From Pseudomonas sp. 6D_7.1_Bac1 (GTDB taxonomy: Bacteria; Pseudomonadota; Gammaproteobacteria; Pseudomonadales; Pseudomonadaceae), in NCBI RefSeq assembly GCF_025465945.1, contig NZ_JANLNW010000044.1, positions 62,001 through 126,000 on the forward strand: a stretch of DNA of 64,000 nucleotides, given 5' to 3'. Below, one piece after another: positions 9,380-16,891 of this stretch (its first letter is position 1; every line of letters begins with the position of its first letter). Below the pieces are notes generated by a model. That model made no database searches, was not told where the DNA came from, and was given only the letters and a program-made list of their open reading frames with translations. The translations under genes and the position numbers were made by a program.

Positions 9380-10489
9380 ATGAAATATTTCAAACTGCCC
9401 GATCTGGGCGAAGGGCTGCAAGAAGCGGAAATCGTCGAATGGCACGTCAAGGTTGGCGATACGGTGAAGGCCGATCAACTGCTGGTCTCGGTGGAAACCG
9501 CCAAGGCCCTGGTGGATATTCCCGCGCCCTACGACGGTGTGGTGGCGAAAACCTACGGTGCTGAAGGTGACATCCTGCACGTCGGCGAACCCTTGCTGGG
9601 GTATGAAGGCGAGGCGGATGCCGGCACGGTGGTGGGACGGCTTGAAGGCGGCGGTAGCAGTCAGGACGATCAGTTTTTTGTCGGTGCCGCGCCCTCGACC
9701 CGAGAACACATGAGCGCCCGCGCCACCCCGGCGGTGCGGCAACTGGCCCGGCAATTGGGCGTCGACTTGAGTGGGTTGAGCGGGTCCGGCCCCGATGGGC
9801 TTATCACCCGCTGCGATGTTGAAAGTGCCTCGCAGACCGAGCTCGACAAATTTGGTGGAGAGAAACTGCGCGGGGTGCGCCGCAGCATGGCGCTGAACAT
9901 GGCCAGGTCCCACGCGGAAGTGGTGCCGGTGACGATTTTCGCCGATGCCGATCTGCATCGCTGGGGCCGTGCGCGTGAGCCGTTGATCCGCCTGGCCAAA
10001 GCCATGGCGGCCGCGTGTGCCGTGGAGCCGGTGCTTAACAGCGGGTTTGATGGCAAGACCTTGTCGATCAAACACTACGACACCCTGGATTTGGGCATTG
10101 CCGTCGACACCCCGGATGGCTTGTTCGTGCCGGTGCTGCGTGATGTCGGCAATCGCTCGTCAGCCGATTTGAAAGAGGGCGTGACCCGCTTGCGCGCCGA
10201 CGTGCAGGCGCGTTCGATCCCGGCCAAGGAAATGATGGGCGCGACCCTGACCTTGTCGAACTTCGGCACCTTGTTCGGGCGCTACGCCAACCCGGTGGTG
10301 GTACCGCCGCAAGTGGCAATTCTTGCCGCAGGCGCCATTCGCGATGAGCCGGTAGCGGTGGAGGGCAAGGTGGTGGTGCATCCGATACTGCCGCTGTCGC
10401 TGACCTTCGATCACCGGGTGGTGACCGGCGGTGAGGCGGCACGCTTTTTCAAGGTGTTGGTCGAGGCATTGGAACAGCCAGACGGTTGA
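9380..10489 (+). CDS. Dihydrolipoamide acyltransferase (E2) with one lipoyl domain
   Basis: 369 aa. The N-terminal lipoyl domain carries the lipoylation lysine in VETAKALVDIP (Lys42). A peripheral-subunit-binding domain follows (ATPAVRQLARQLGVDL, ~115-130), then the catalytic domain. The acyltransferase active-site motif, normally HRxxDG, reads HRVVTGG: His345 is present but the Asp four residues later is Thr349. The same change may be general in this E2 subfamily; I cannot check. It is the last gene of the LeuDH-E1a-E1b-E2 operon, with a bidirectional terminator 17 bases beyond the stop. Confidence 0.92.
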   Translation: MKYFKLPDLGEGLQEAEIVEWHVKVGDTVKADQLLVSVETAKALVDIPAPYDGVVAKTYGAEGDILHVGEPLLGYEGEADAGTVVGRLEGGGSSQDDQFFVGAAPSTREHMSARATPAVRQLARQLGVDLSGLSGSGPDGLITRCDVESASQTELDKFGGEKLRGVRRSMALNMARSHAEVVPVTIFADADLHRWGRAREPLIRLAKAMAAACAVEPVLNSGFDGKTLSIKHYDTLDLGIAVDTPDGLFVPVLRDVGNRSSADLKEGVTRLRADVQARSIPAKEMMGATLTLSNFGTLFGRYANPVVVPPQVAILAAGAIRDEPVAVEGKVVVHPILPLSLTFDHRVVTGGEAARFFKVLVEALEQPDG

Positions 10490-10505
10490 AATCCAGGCAT
10501 GAAAA

Positions 10506-10532
10506 AGGCCCTGAGTCAGTGACTCAGGGCCT
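10506..10532. terminator. Bidirectional terminator between E2 and yebG
   Basis: AGGCCCTGAGTCA and TGACTCAGGGCCT form a perfect 13-bp palindrome centred on base 10519. A run of A on the left gives U5 for minus-strand transcripts from yebG. The right side is only moderately T-rich for the E2 transcript. Confidence 0.85.
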
Positions 10533-10550
10533 ATTCAATTCGGGCGTTGT

Positions 10551-10883
10551 TTACTTGGCGGGCTTAGCGGATTTGACCGGCTTGGCAGGCTCGGCTGATT
10601 CGGTAGGCTCAGCGGGTTCAACAGCTTCAGCAGGTACGTTGAGCAATTCGGACAGGGCGTCCGGTTGGCTCTTGAATGCCTTGGCGAACACATCGCGATT
10701 TTTCGCCATGTAGATCCCGGCTTCTTCCACCTGTTGCTCGGTCAGGGACGGAACCGCTTTTTGCAACACTTCAGCCAGCAGTTCGGCCAGTTCGAGCATT
10801 TTGTCATGACGGTCAGCTTCGGCTTTATCCATGAACAAGCGCTCCAGATCTCGGCTGCTGCGGTATACCACTTCGACGGCCAT
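10551..10883 (-). CDS. yebG: YebG family SOS-regulated protein
   Basis: 110 aa. The first 75 residues match YebG (MAVEVVYRSSRDLERLFMDK, then DKMLELAELLAEVL and LSL-like helices). The tail from about residue 80 is a low-complexity P-A-E-K repeat (EPAEPTESAEPAKPVKSAKP) that looks disordered and basic at its end. YebG is a DNA-damage-inducible protein of unknown biochemical role. A consensus LexA box lies 44 bases upstream of the start, so induction in the SOS response is expected. It is a single-gene unit. Confidence 0.88.
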   Translation of the reverse strand: MAVEVVYRSSRDLERLFMDKAEADRHDKMLELAELLAEVLQKAVPSLTEQQVEEAGIYMAKNRDVFAKAFKSQPDALSELLNVPAEAVEPAEPTESAEPAKPVKSAKPAK

Positions 10884-10926
10884 TCACCACCTCACATGCC
10901 TTCACGATAGTTGTCTTTTTCGACTA

Positions 10927-10942
10927 CTGTATTTATATACAG
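10927..10942 (-). promoter_or_regulatory. LexA box upstream of yebG
   Basis: CTGTATTTATATACAG matches the LexA consensus CTGT-N8-ACAG with an AT-rich core and near-perfect symmetry. It sits 44 bases before the yebG ATG, where it would overlap the promoter. Confidence 0.93.
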
Positions 10943-11155
10943 CCAAAAGAATAAGCGAATCCAGGTGCTTTGGGTAGTGGCTTTTTAATGTAGACGGGTT
11001 TCAGTGTTTGTCAGCAACACCGATCGTTTCTGCAGAAGTGTCCAGCTGAACCCGATTACCATCTCACTCCCTGCCGCTGGCCTTTTTTCTGCATGCAGAA
11101 CTACCGTCACGTCGAACCCGCATCATCGGCCGAGCCGACCTAAGGAAGAACTACC

Positions 11156-11656
11156 GTGAATATCAATTGGGCTGAAAAACTTCGCCAGAACGTCCATGAG
11201 CTGGCCGAGTCGCTGGGCAATCTGTTCGTCGAGACGTTCCATTACATGGCGCTGTTCGCCATTGGTGCGGTCACTGCCTGGGCGGCGGTGATGGAGTTTT
11301 TGCAGATGATCGAGGCGGGGAACATCAAGATCGATGACATCCTGCTGCTGTTCATCTACCTCGAGTTGGGGGCGATGGTCGGGATTTACTTCAAGACCAA
11401 CCACATGCCGGTGCGGTTTCTGATTTACGTGGCGATCACTGCGTTGACGCGCCTGCTGATCTCCAACGTGTCGCACCACAACCCGCCGGACATCGGGATC
11501 ATCTACCTGTGCGGCGGGATTCTGCTGCTGGCGTTTTCGATTCTGGTGGTGCGCTATGCCTCCTCGCAATTCCCCTCGGTGAAAATCGAACACCCGCAAC
11601 GCAAGACGGGTGCGGGCTCCGGCGAACATCCGGAAGTCGAGAAGGGCGAGCTTTAA
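11156..11656 (+). CDS. psiE: Phosphate-starvation-inducible protein PsiE family
   Basis: 166 aa, four predicted membrane helices (MALFAIGAVTAWAAVMEFL, DDILLLFIYLELGAMVGIYF, MPVRFLIYVAITALTRLLI, IGIIYLCGGILLLAFSILVV). The conserved FIYLELGAMVGIYFKTNHMPVRFL block is the PsiE signature. The start is GTG with AAGGAAG eight bases upstream. The hydrophilic tail is rich in K, E and G. I looked for a Pho box upstream and found none that convinces, so phosphate control here is not shown. The molecular role of PsiE is unknown. Confidence 0.9.
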   Translation: MNINWAEKLRQNVHELAESLGNLFVETFHYMALFAIGAVTAWAAVMEFLQMIEAGNIKIDDILLLFIYLELGAMVGIYFKTNHMPVRFLIYVAITALTRLLISNVSHHNPPDIGIIYLCGGILLLAFSILVVRYASSQFPSVKIEHPQRKTGAGSGEHPEVEKGEL

Positions 11657-11970
11657 AGCCTTGTCGGCAGGGGCGGTTGACCCTTGCGTGACGACGGTGG
11701 CAGCTTGAGGTTGTCGCCGTTGGTCATGGCTTCGAGGATCGCCACGGCGCTGTGGCCCTGTTGGATGGCCATGCCGAACTGAATGCTTTGCACCAGCCGT
11801 TTCAGGCGTTGTGGGTCATTGCGTTGTTCGGCGCTGATCATCCGTTTGGCGACGATTCGGCCGGCGTTGGAAAGGGTCAGCATGATGCTGCCGTCGAGCC
11901 CCTGAATGCTCAGGTTGATCTGATAATCCGGTGCAAAAGCGTCGGTAATCAGTTGAAAGGGGTTATCCAT
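11653..11970 (-). CDS. DUF3509 family protein
   Basis: 105 aa soluble protein, MDNPFQLITDAFAPDYQINL at the start, with the beta-strand-rich NLSIQGLDGSIMLTLSN and RMISAEQRNDPQRLKRLVQSIQ typical of DUF3509. The family is almost confined to Pseudomonas and has no known function. It is convergent with psiE, the two stop codons overlapping by a few bases (11653-11656), so termination signals must lie inside coding sequence. Confidence 0.85.
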   Translation of the reverse strand: MDNPFQLITDAFAPDYQINLSIQGLDGSIMLTLSNAGRIVAKRMISAEQRNDPQRLKRLVQSIQFGMAIQQGHSAVAILEAMTNGDNLKLPPSSRKGQPPLPTRL

Positions 11971-12144
11971 AATGCGTCACCGCTTGATTGGATCGTGCAG
12001 TTATTGACCGATCGTGATCAGGGTTGGTTCGCTTTTCCTGACCACCGGCAGGCCGTTCGCTGAGGTTTCAACAACATCCCTATTCCTCAATACTGACGAA
12101 GCAAGGGACATGCCGGTCCTGTTCCGGGTCAATAAACAGGCAAT

Positions 12145-12176
12145 AAAAAGGCGAGCACTCGGTGGCTCGCCTTTTT
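12145..12176. terminator. Bidirectional terminator downstream of the serine transporter
   Basis: AAAAAGGCGAGC and GCTCGCCTTTTT form a perfect 12-bp stem with an 8-base loop. It lies 16 bases past the minus-strand sdaC-like stop. Confidence 0.88.
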
Positions 12177-12191
12177 CATTCCTGGTCCGTT

Positions 12192-13493
12192 TCAGGGCAT
12201 GACGGAGTAGATGATCGCTGACAGTGCGATCAAGCCAATCAACACCACGAACACGTTCGAGGCTTGCCCCGAATACTGGCGCAGCGACGGCACACGGCGG
12301 ATCGCGTACATCGGCATCAGGAACAGCAAACAAGCGATCACCGGCCCACCGAGGGTTTCGATCATGCCCAGGATGCTCGGGTTGAAGGTCGCCACGGCCC
12401 AGCAGCTGAGGATCATGAACAGCGCGGTGGCGCGGTTCAGCCAGCTCGCCGACATCACCCGGCCACGGCCGCGCAGGCTTTTCACGATCAGGCCCTGAAA
12501 GCCTTCGCTGGCGCCGATGTAGTGGCCGAGGAAGGATTTGGTGATCGCCACCAGTGCAATCAACGGCGCGGCATAAGCGATCACCGGGGTCTGGAAGTGG
12601 TTGGCCAGGTACGACAGGATCGAAATGTTCTGCGCTTTCGCTGCCGCAAGGTCAGCCGGCGACAGGGCCAGCACGCAGCTGAAGCAGAAGAACATCACCG
12701 TCACCACCATCATGCTGTGGGCGAGGGCGAGGATGCCGCTGCTTTTTGGCTCGGCCTGGGCACCGTAACGCTGTTTCTGATCGACGGCGAAGGCGGAGAT
12801 GATCGGCGAATGGTTGAACGAGAACACCATCACCGGGATCGCCAGCCACAGGGTTTTGAAGAACAGCGGCAGCGGCATGCCTTCACTGGCCGAGGCGAAG
12901 AACGCGCCGTTCCAGTTCGGGATCAGGCTCACTCCGAGCAACAGCAACGCCGCAACAAACGGGTAAACCAGCACGCTCATGCATTTGACGATCACGCCTT
13001 GGCCGCAACGCACGATCGCCATCAGACCCAGAATCAGCGCCAGCGACAGCACCGCGCGCGGTGGCGGCGCGATGTGCAATTGATGCTCCATGAAGCTGCT
13101 GAGGGTGTTGGTCAGCGCCACGCTGTACACCAGCAGAATCGGGAAGATCGCAAAGAAGTACAGCAGGGTGATCAGCTTGCCGGCGCCGATGCCGAAGTGT
13201 TCTTCCACCACTTCGGTGATGTCCCCGGAACGTCCTGACAACACAAAGCGAGTCAGGCCACGGTGGGCGAAGAAGGTCATTGGAAAGGCCAGCAGCGCCA
13301 GCACCAGCAATGGCCAGAAACCGCCAACGCCAGCATTGATCGGCAGGAACAGCGTGCCCGCGCCAATCGCCGTGCCGTAAAGGCCGAGCATCCAGGTGGT
13401 GTCGTGTTTGCTCCAGCCTTTGGTGACCGTAGCGGTTTCGCGCTTGAGTTCTACAGCGGGATTATCGGCAGCAGGTGTACGTACATCGGTCAT
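12192..13493 (-). CDS. sdaC: Serine/threonine transporter, SdaC/HAAAP family
   Basis: 433 aa integral membrane protein with about eleven hydrophobic segments. The N-terminal WSKHDTTWMLGLYGTAIGAGTLFLPI is the hydroxy/aromatic amino-acid permease signature, as in SdaC and TdcC proton symporters. It lies directly downstream of L-serine ammonia-lyase on the same strand, so serine is the likely substrate. The ATG at 13493 is preferred because GAGG lies 7 bases upstream; a start 12 codons earlier is possible. An A-rich AAAAATAATAACGAGG stretch spans the ribosome site, resembling an Hfq/Crc target. Confidence 0.9.
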   Translation of the reverse strand: MTDVRTPAADNPAVELKRETATVTKGWSKHDTTWMLGLYGTAIGAGTLFLPINAGVGGFWPLLVLALLAFPMTFFAHRGLTRFVLSGRSGDITEVVEEHFGIGAGKLITLLYFFAIFPILLVYSVALTNTLSSFMEHQLHIAPPPRAVLSLALILGLMAIVRCGQGVIVKCMSVLVYPFVAALLLLGVSLIPNWNGAFFASASEGMPLPLFFKTLWLAIPVMVFSFNHSPIISAFAVDQKQRYGAQAEPKSSGILALAHSMMVVTVMFFCFSCVLALSPADLAAAKAQNISILSYLANHFQTPVIAYAAPLIALVAITKSFLGHYIGASEGFQGLIVKSLRGRGRVMSASWLNRATALFMILSCWAVATFNPSILGMIETLGGPVIACLLFLMPMYAIRRVPSLRQYSGQASNVFVVLIGLIALSAIIYSVMP

Positions 13494-13502
13494 CGGTATC
13501 GC

Positions 13503-13518
13503 CTCGTTATTATTTTTA
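13503..13518 (-). promoter_or_regulatory. A-rich Hfq/Crc-type motif at the sdaC ribosome site
   Basis: On the minus strand the bases read AAAAATAATAACGAGG, very like the amiE catabolite-repression motif of P. aeruginosa (AAAAAUAACAACAAGAGG). It ends in the Shine-Dalgarno element, so Hfq bound here with Crc would block translation. The match is seen; the regulation is inferred. Confidence 0.6.
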
Positions 13519-13533
13519 CTCGGGCTCACGTCA

Positions 13534-13558
13534 GGCAGACCGTTTCAAACGGTCTGCC
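13534..13558 (-). other. Intercistronic hairpin between serine deaminase and transporter
   Basis: GGCAGACCGTTT and AAACGGTCTGCC form a perfect 12-bp inverted repeat around one base. It lies between the deaminase stop and the transporter start and has no T-run, so it is more likely an mRNA stability or processing element than a full terminator. Confidence 0.7.
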
Positions 13559-13580
13559 GGGGGCGGTCAGGGAATGCGCC

Positions 13581-14957
13581 TCAGCACTCCACCCAGCTGA
13601 CAGCCAGGCCACCCCGTGAAGTCTCTTTGTATTTGTCGTGCATGTCGGCGCCGGTATCGCGCATGGTGCGGATCACCCGGTCCAGCGAGATGAAGTGTTT
13701 GCCGTCGCCGCGCAGGGCCATTTGCGTGGCGTTGATCGCCTTCACGGCGGCAATCGCGTTGCGCTCGATGCACGGCACCTGAACCAGCCCGCCGACCGGG
13801 TCGCAGGTCAGGCCGAGGTTGTGTTCCAGGCCGATTTCGGCGGCGTTTTCCAGCTGCTCGGGCGTCGCGCCCAATACGTCGGCGAGGCCGGCAGCGGCCA
13901 TGGCGCACGCGGAACCGACTTCGCCCTGGCAACCGACTTCGGCGCCGGAGATCGAGGCGTTTTTCTTGCAGAGGATGCCCACCGACGCCGCGGCGAGGAA
14001 GAACGCGACGACATCGTCGTCCGAGGCCTCGGGGTTGAACTTCATGTAGTAATGCAGCACTGCCGGGATGATCCCCGCTGCGCCGTTGGTCGGTGCGGTG
14101 ACCATGCGCCCACCGGCAGCGTTTTCTTCGTTTACGGCGAGGGCGAACAGGTTGACCCATTCCATTGCCGAGAGGGTCGAACTGATCACGTTCGGCTTGC
14201 CGATTTCCAGCAGGCTGCGGTGCAGTTTCGCTGCACGGCGCGGCACATCCAGACCTCCCGGCAGTACACCTTCGTGGCGCAAACCTTGTTCGACGCACTC
14301 ACGCATCACCGACCAGATGTGCAGCAGGCCTTTGCGGATTTCCGCGTCGCTGCGCCAGGCCCGTTCGTTGGCCATCATCAGCTCGGAAACCCGCAGGCCG
14401 TGCTGGTTGCACAAGGACAGGAGTTCGGCGGCGCTGGAAAAATCGTACGGCAACACCACGTCGCTGATTGCCGGCACGCCTGACTCGGCTTCGGCTGCTT
14501 CGACGATGAAACCGCCGCCAACCGAGTAGTAAGTTTGTTCCCACAGTTGGCCGTTTTCGCCAAAGGCTGTCAGTGACATGGCATTGGGGTGGTAGGGCAG
14601 GCTTTCGTTGAGCAGCAGCAAGTCGCGCTGCCAATCGAAGGCAATGTTCTGGCGACCGGCCAGCAGCAGTTCGCCACGTTCACGCAACTGCTGGATACGT
14701 GGACCGATGCTGGTGGGGTCGATGCTGTCGGGCCACTCGCCCATCAAACCCATCACGCAGGCACGGTCGGTGGCGTGGCCGACGCCGGTGGCGGAAAGCG
14801 AGCCATAGAGACGGACTTCCACACGCCGGACTTGCCCCAGCAACCCCTGGTCAACCAGCGATTGGGCGAAGGTCGCGGCGGCGCGCATCGGGCCGACGGT
14901 GTGGGAGCTGGACGGACCGATGCCAACTTTGAAGAGATCGAAAACACTGATAGCCAT
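13581..14957 (-). CDS. L-serine ammonia-lyase, single-chain iron-sulfur type
   Basis: 458 aa, [27 protein letters not shown] at the start (beta domain), catalytic alpha domain after about residue 190. The [4Fe-4S] ligands are visible as [15 protein letters not shown] and [14 protein letters not shown], the latter with two Cys 11 residues apart as in Legionella L-serine dehydratase. It deaminates L-serine to pyruvate and ammonia in the cytoplasm. It forms a unit with the SdaC-like transporter and is divergent from a LysR-type gene that probably controls it. Several paralogues (sdaA, sdaB, tdcG) are indistinguishable from sequence alone, so no symbol is given. Confidence 0.93.
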   Translation of the reverse strand: MAISVFDLFKVGIGPSSSHTVGPMRAAATFAQSLVDQGLLGQVRRVEVRLYGSLSATGVGHATDRACVMGLMGEWPDSIDPTSIGPRIQQLRERGELLLAGRQNIAFDWQRDLLLLNESLPYHPNAMSLTAFGENGQLWEQTYYSVGGGFIVEAAEAESGVPAISDVVLPYDFSSAAELLSLCNQHGLRVSELMMANERAWRSDAEIRKGLLHIWSVMRECVEQGLRHEGVLPGGLDVPRRAAKLHRSLLEIGKPNVISSTLSAMEWVNLFALAVNEENAAGGRMVTAPTNGAAGIIPAVLHYYMKFNPEASDDDVVAFFLAAASVGILCKKNASISGAEVGCQGEVGSACAMAAAGLADVLGATPEQLENAAEIGLEHNLGLTCDPVGGLVQVPCIERNAIAAVKAINATQMALRGDGKHFISLDRVIRTMRDTGADMHDKYKETSRGGLAVSWVEC

Positions 14958-15092
14958 GCTAAAGCCTTACAAGTAATGGAGTAGGAATCGCTGCCATTTT
15001 TTGTAGGACAAGCGCAATGTCGGCGATACTGCCTACCTCGGTCAGCCCTGACCAACGAAACTTCCTAAGACAGGCTTTAGTAGGACTAAACG

Positions 15093-16040
15093 ATGAGTCG
15101 TCAATTTCATGCCCAGACCTATGTCTGGCTGCATGTGTTTTCCTGTGCGGCACGCCACTTGTCGTTCACCCGCTGTGCCGAAGAACTGCACATCACGCCC
15201 GGCGCCGTGAGCCAGCAAATCCGCCAGTTGGAAGAGCGCTTGGGTTTTCGCCTGTTTCACCGCCGCGCCCGGGGTGTCGAATTGAGTGCCGAAGGCCAGC
15301 GCCTGGCGATTACGGTCAACGAAGCCTATGGCAGCATCGACGCGGAATTGCGCCGGCTGGATGCGGGGATGATCAGCGGCATCCTGCGCTTGCGCTCGAT
15401 CCCCTCGTTTCTCGGCAAATGGCTGACCCCGCGCCTGCCGCGTTTGCAGCAGCGCTTTCCGGATATCCAGTTGCGGCTGGTGGCCGAGGACAGCAGCGTG
15501 GCGCTGCACGAAGGCGACTTCGACCTGGCCATCGACCTGAACGACGGGAGTTACCCGGGATTGTTATCCACAGCTTTGCTCGATGAGCAGATTTTCCCGG
15601 TCTGCGCACCGAGCCTGTTGCGGGGACGACCACCGCTGCATGGGCCGGCGGATCTGGTGCATTTTCCGTTGTTGCATGACATCACCGCCTGGCGCGGCAG
15701 TTATGAATACGCGGAATGGGAGTTTTACCTGAACGCCATCGGCTTCGACGGCGCGGACGTGCGGCGTGGGCATACCTTCAACCGCAACCACCTGACCATC
15801 GAGGCAGCGATTGCCGGGATGGGTGTAGCCATCGCCCGGCGGACCTTGCTCAACGATGAGCTGGAGCGTGGGACGCTGATCGTGCCGTTTGGCGTCGCGG
15901 TGCCCAATTACAAACGCTATGTGTTGCTGTATTCACCGGGTGCACTGAGCCATCCCGGCGTGCGCGCGGTGCATGACTGGCTGGTGGAAGAGGCGGAGAT
16001 TTTTCGCGGGATGCACCCGTTGGGCGAGGGGCAATTGTGA
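15093..16040 (+). CDS. LysR-family regulator, GcvA-like
   Basis: 315 aa. The winged-helix domain at residues ~10-70 reads AARHLSFTRCAEELHITPGAVSQQIRQLEERLGF, followed by FHRRARGVELSAEGQRL. The effector-binding domain occupies ~95-300. The GcvA subgroup often controls amino-acid catabolism. Divergence from the serine deaminase with a 135-base shared promoter region suggests that this is its local regulator, with serine or glycine as possible effectors; this is inferred from position only. Confidence 0.88.
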   Translation: MSRQFHAQTYVWLHVFSCAARHLSFTRCAEELHITPGAVSQQIRQLEERLGFRLFHRRARGVELSAEGQRLAITVNEAYGSIDAELRRLDAGMISGILRLRSIPSFLGKWLTPRLPRLQQRFPDIQLRLVAEDSSVALHEGDFDLAIDLNDGSYPGLLSTALLDEQIFPVCAPSLLRGRPPLHGPADLVHFPLLHDITAWRGSYEYAEWEFYLNAIGFDGADVRRGHTFNRNHLTIEAAIAGMGVAIARRTLLNDELERGTLIVPFGVAVPNYKRYVLLYSPGALSHPGVRAVHDWLVEEAEIFRGMHPLGEGQL

Positions 16041-16253
16041 GGATTTGTTGCTGCATTGCAGGGCGACCCAACTCCCGACATTAACAGCGCTTTTGCCCGT
16101 TGTCCGACTTTTTTTGCGTATGAATATTTATCTTTTTTTAGGGGTTGAATTGTTTCTCGGTCTGCCCAACTCTGTAACCAAGAGGTCACGGTCACCCAGG
16201 TTTCAAACACTGCACCGGACCTCTCGCGAGCTAGCTGAAATAAGGGATGAACT

Positions 16254-16661
16254 ATGCAAATCCAAGTCAATAGCGATAACCATATTCAAAGCAGCATCCG
16301 ACTGGAGGAGTGGGTACGTACTACCATTGAGAGCACGCTCGAACGTTACGAAGAAGACCTGACACGGGTCGAAGTCCACCTGCGGGACGAGAACGGCGAT
16401 AAACCCGGACCACACGACATGCGCTGCCAGCTTGAAGCGCGGCCAAAAGGCCATCAACCGGTTTCCGTTACTCATAAAGCCGCGACACTGGAACTGGCCA
16501 TCGACGGGGCGGCCGCCAAGCTTGAACACGCGCTGGAACACCTGTTCGGCAAATTGCGCGGTAAACGCGCCAGCGTGACACCGATCAGTTCTGGTGCCCA
16601 TGCCGATGCGCTGCTTGAAGAAGAATTTCTTGAAAACGAACAGGCCGCGCTCAATAGCTGA
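16254..16661 (+). CDS. HPF/RaiA-family ribosome-associated protein
   Basis: 135 aa. The N-terminal 100 residues (MQIQVNSDNHIQSSIRLEEW, RVEVHLRDENGDKPG, CQLEARPKGHQPVSVTHKAA, LELAIDGAAAKLEHALEHLFGKL) show the beta-alpha-beta-beta-beta-alpha pattern of HPF/RaiA proteins, which bind the 30S subunit and stall ribosomes under stress. It is a single-domain, short form with an acidic tail (EEEFLENEQ). A main HPF gene is normally beside rpoN, so this is probably a second copy. A strong terminator follows. Confidence 0.82.
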   Translation: MQIQVNSDNHIQSSIRLEEWVRTTIESTLERYEEDLTRVEVHLRDENGDKPGPHDMRCQLEARPKGHQPVSVTHKAATLELAIDGAAAKLEHALEHLFGKLRGKRASVTPISSGAHADALLEEEFLENEQAALNS

Positions 16662-16689
16662 TGCCTGAAACACTCTTACCACCCCAATG

Positions 16690-16719
16690 AAAACGGGCCT
16701 GCATTTGCAGGCCCGTTTT
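16690..16719. terminator. Terminator after the HPF-like gene
   Basis: AAAACGGGCCTGCA and TGCAGGCCCGTTTT form a 14-bp stem with a two-base spacer. It is symmetrical, so it can serve both strands. Confidence 0.9.
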
Positions 16720-16740
16720 GTTTGGGGGTATTGATATCCC

Positions 16741-16871
16741 GTGGCGAGGGAGCTTGCTCCCGCTCGGCTGCGAAGCAGTCGTAAAACCTGCTACCCAGCT
16801 TCACCTGACACAGCTCATTGGATGATTTTGGGGCCGCTGCGCGCCCCAGCGGGAGCAAGCTCCCTCGCCAC
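16741..16871. repeat. REPIN (GTGGCGAGGGAGC type)
   Basis: GTGGCGAGGGAGCTTGCTCC on the left is mirrored by its reverse complement on the right, with the usual CGGCTGCGAAGCAGTCG spacer. It lies between the HPF-like gene and the FecA-like receptor stop. Confidence 0.92.
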
Positions 16872-16891
16872 GCTAGGGCCGTGGGCAGTTA

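Noticed and set aside
10884..11155. Pho box before psiE
   Set aside because: No pair of CTGTCAT-like repeats with proper spacing found.
12001..12333. 110-codon minus-strand frame beyond the serine transporter
   Set aside because: It overlaps the terminator and the C-terminus of the transporter gene in another frame, and resembles no family.
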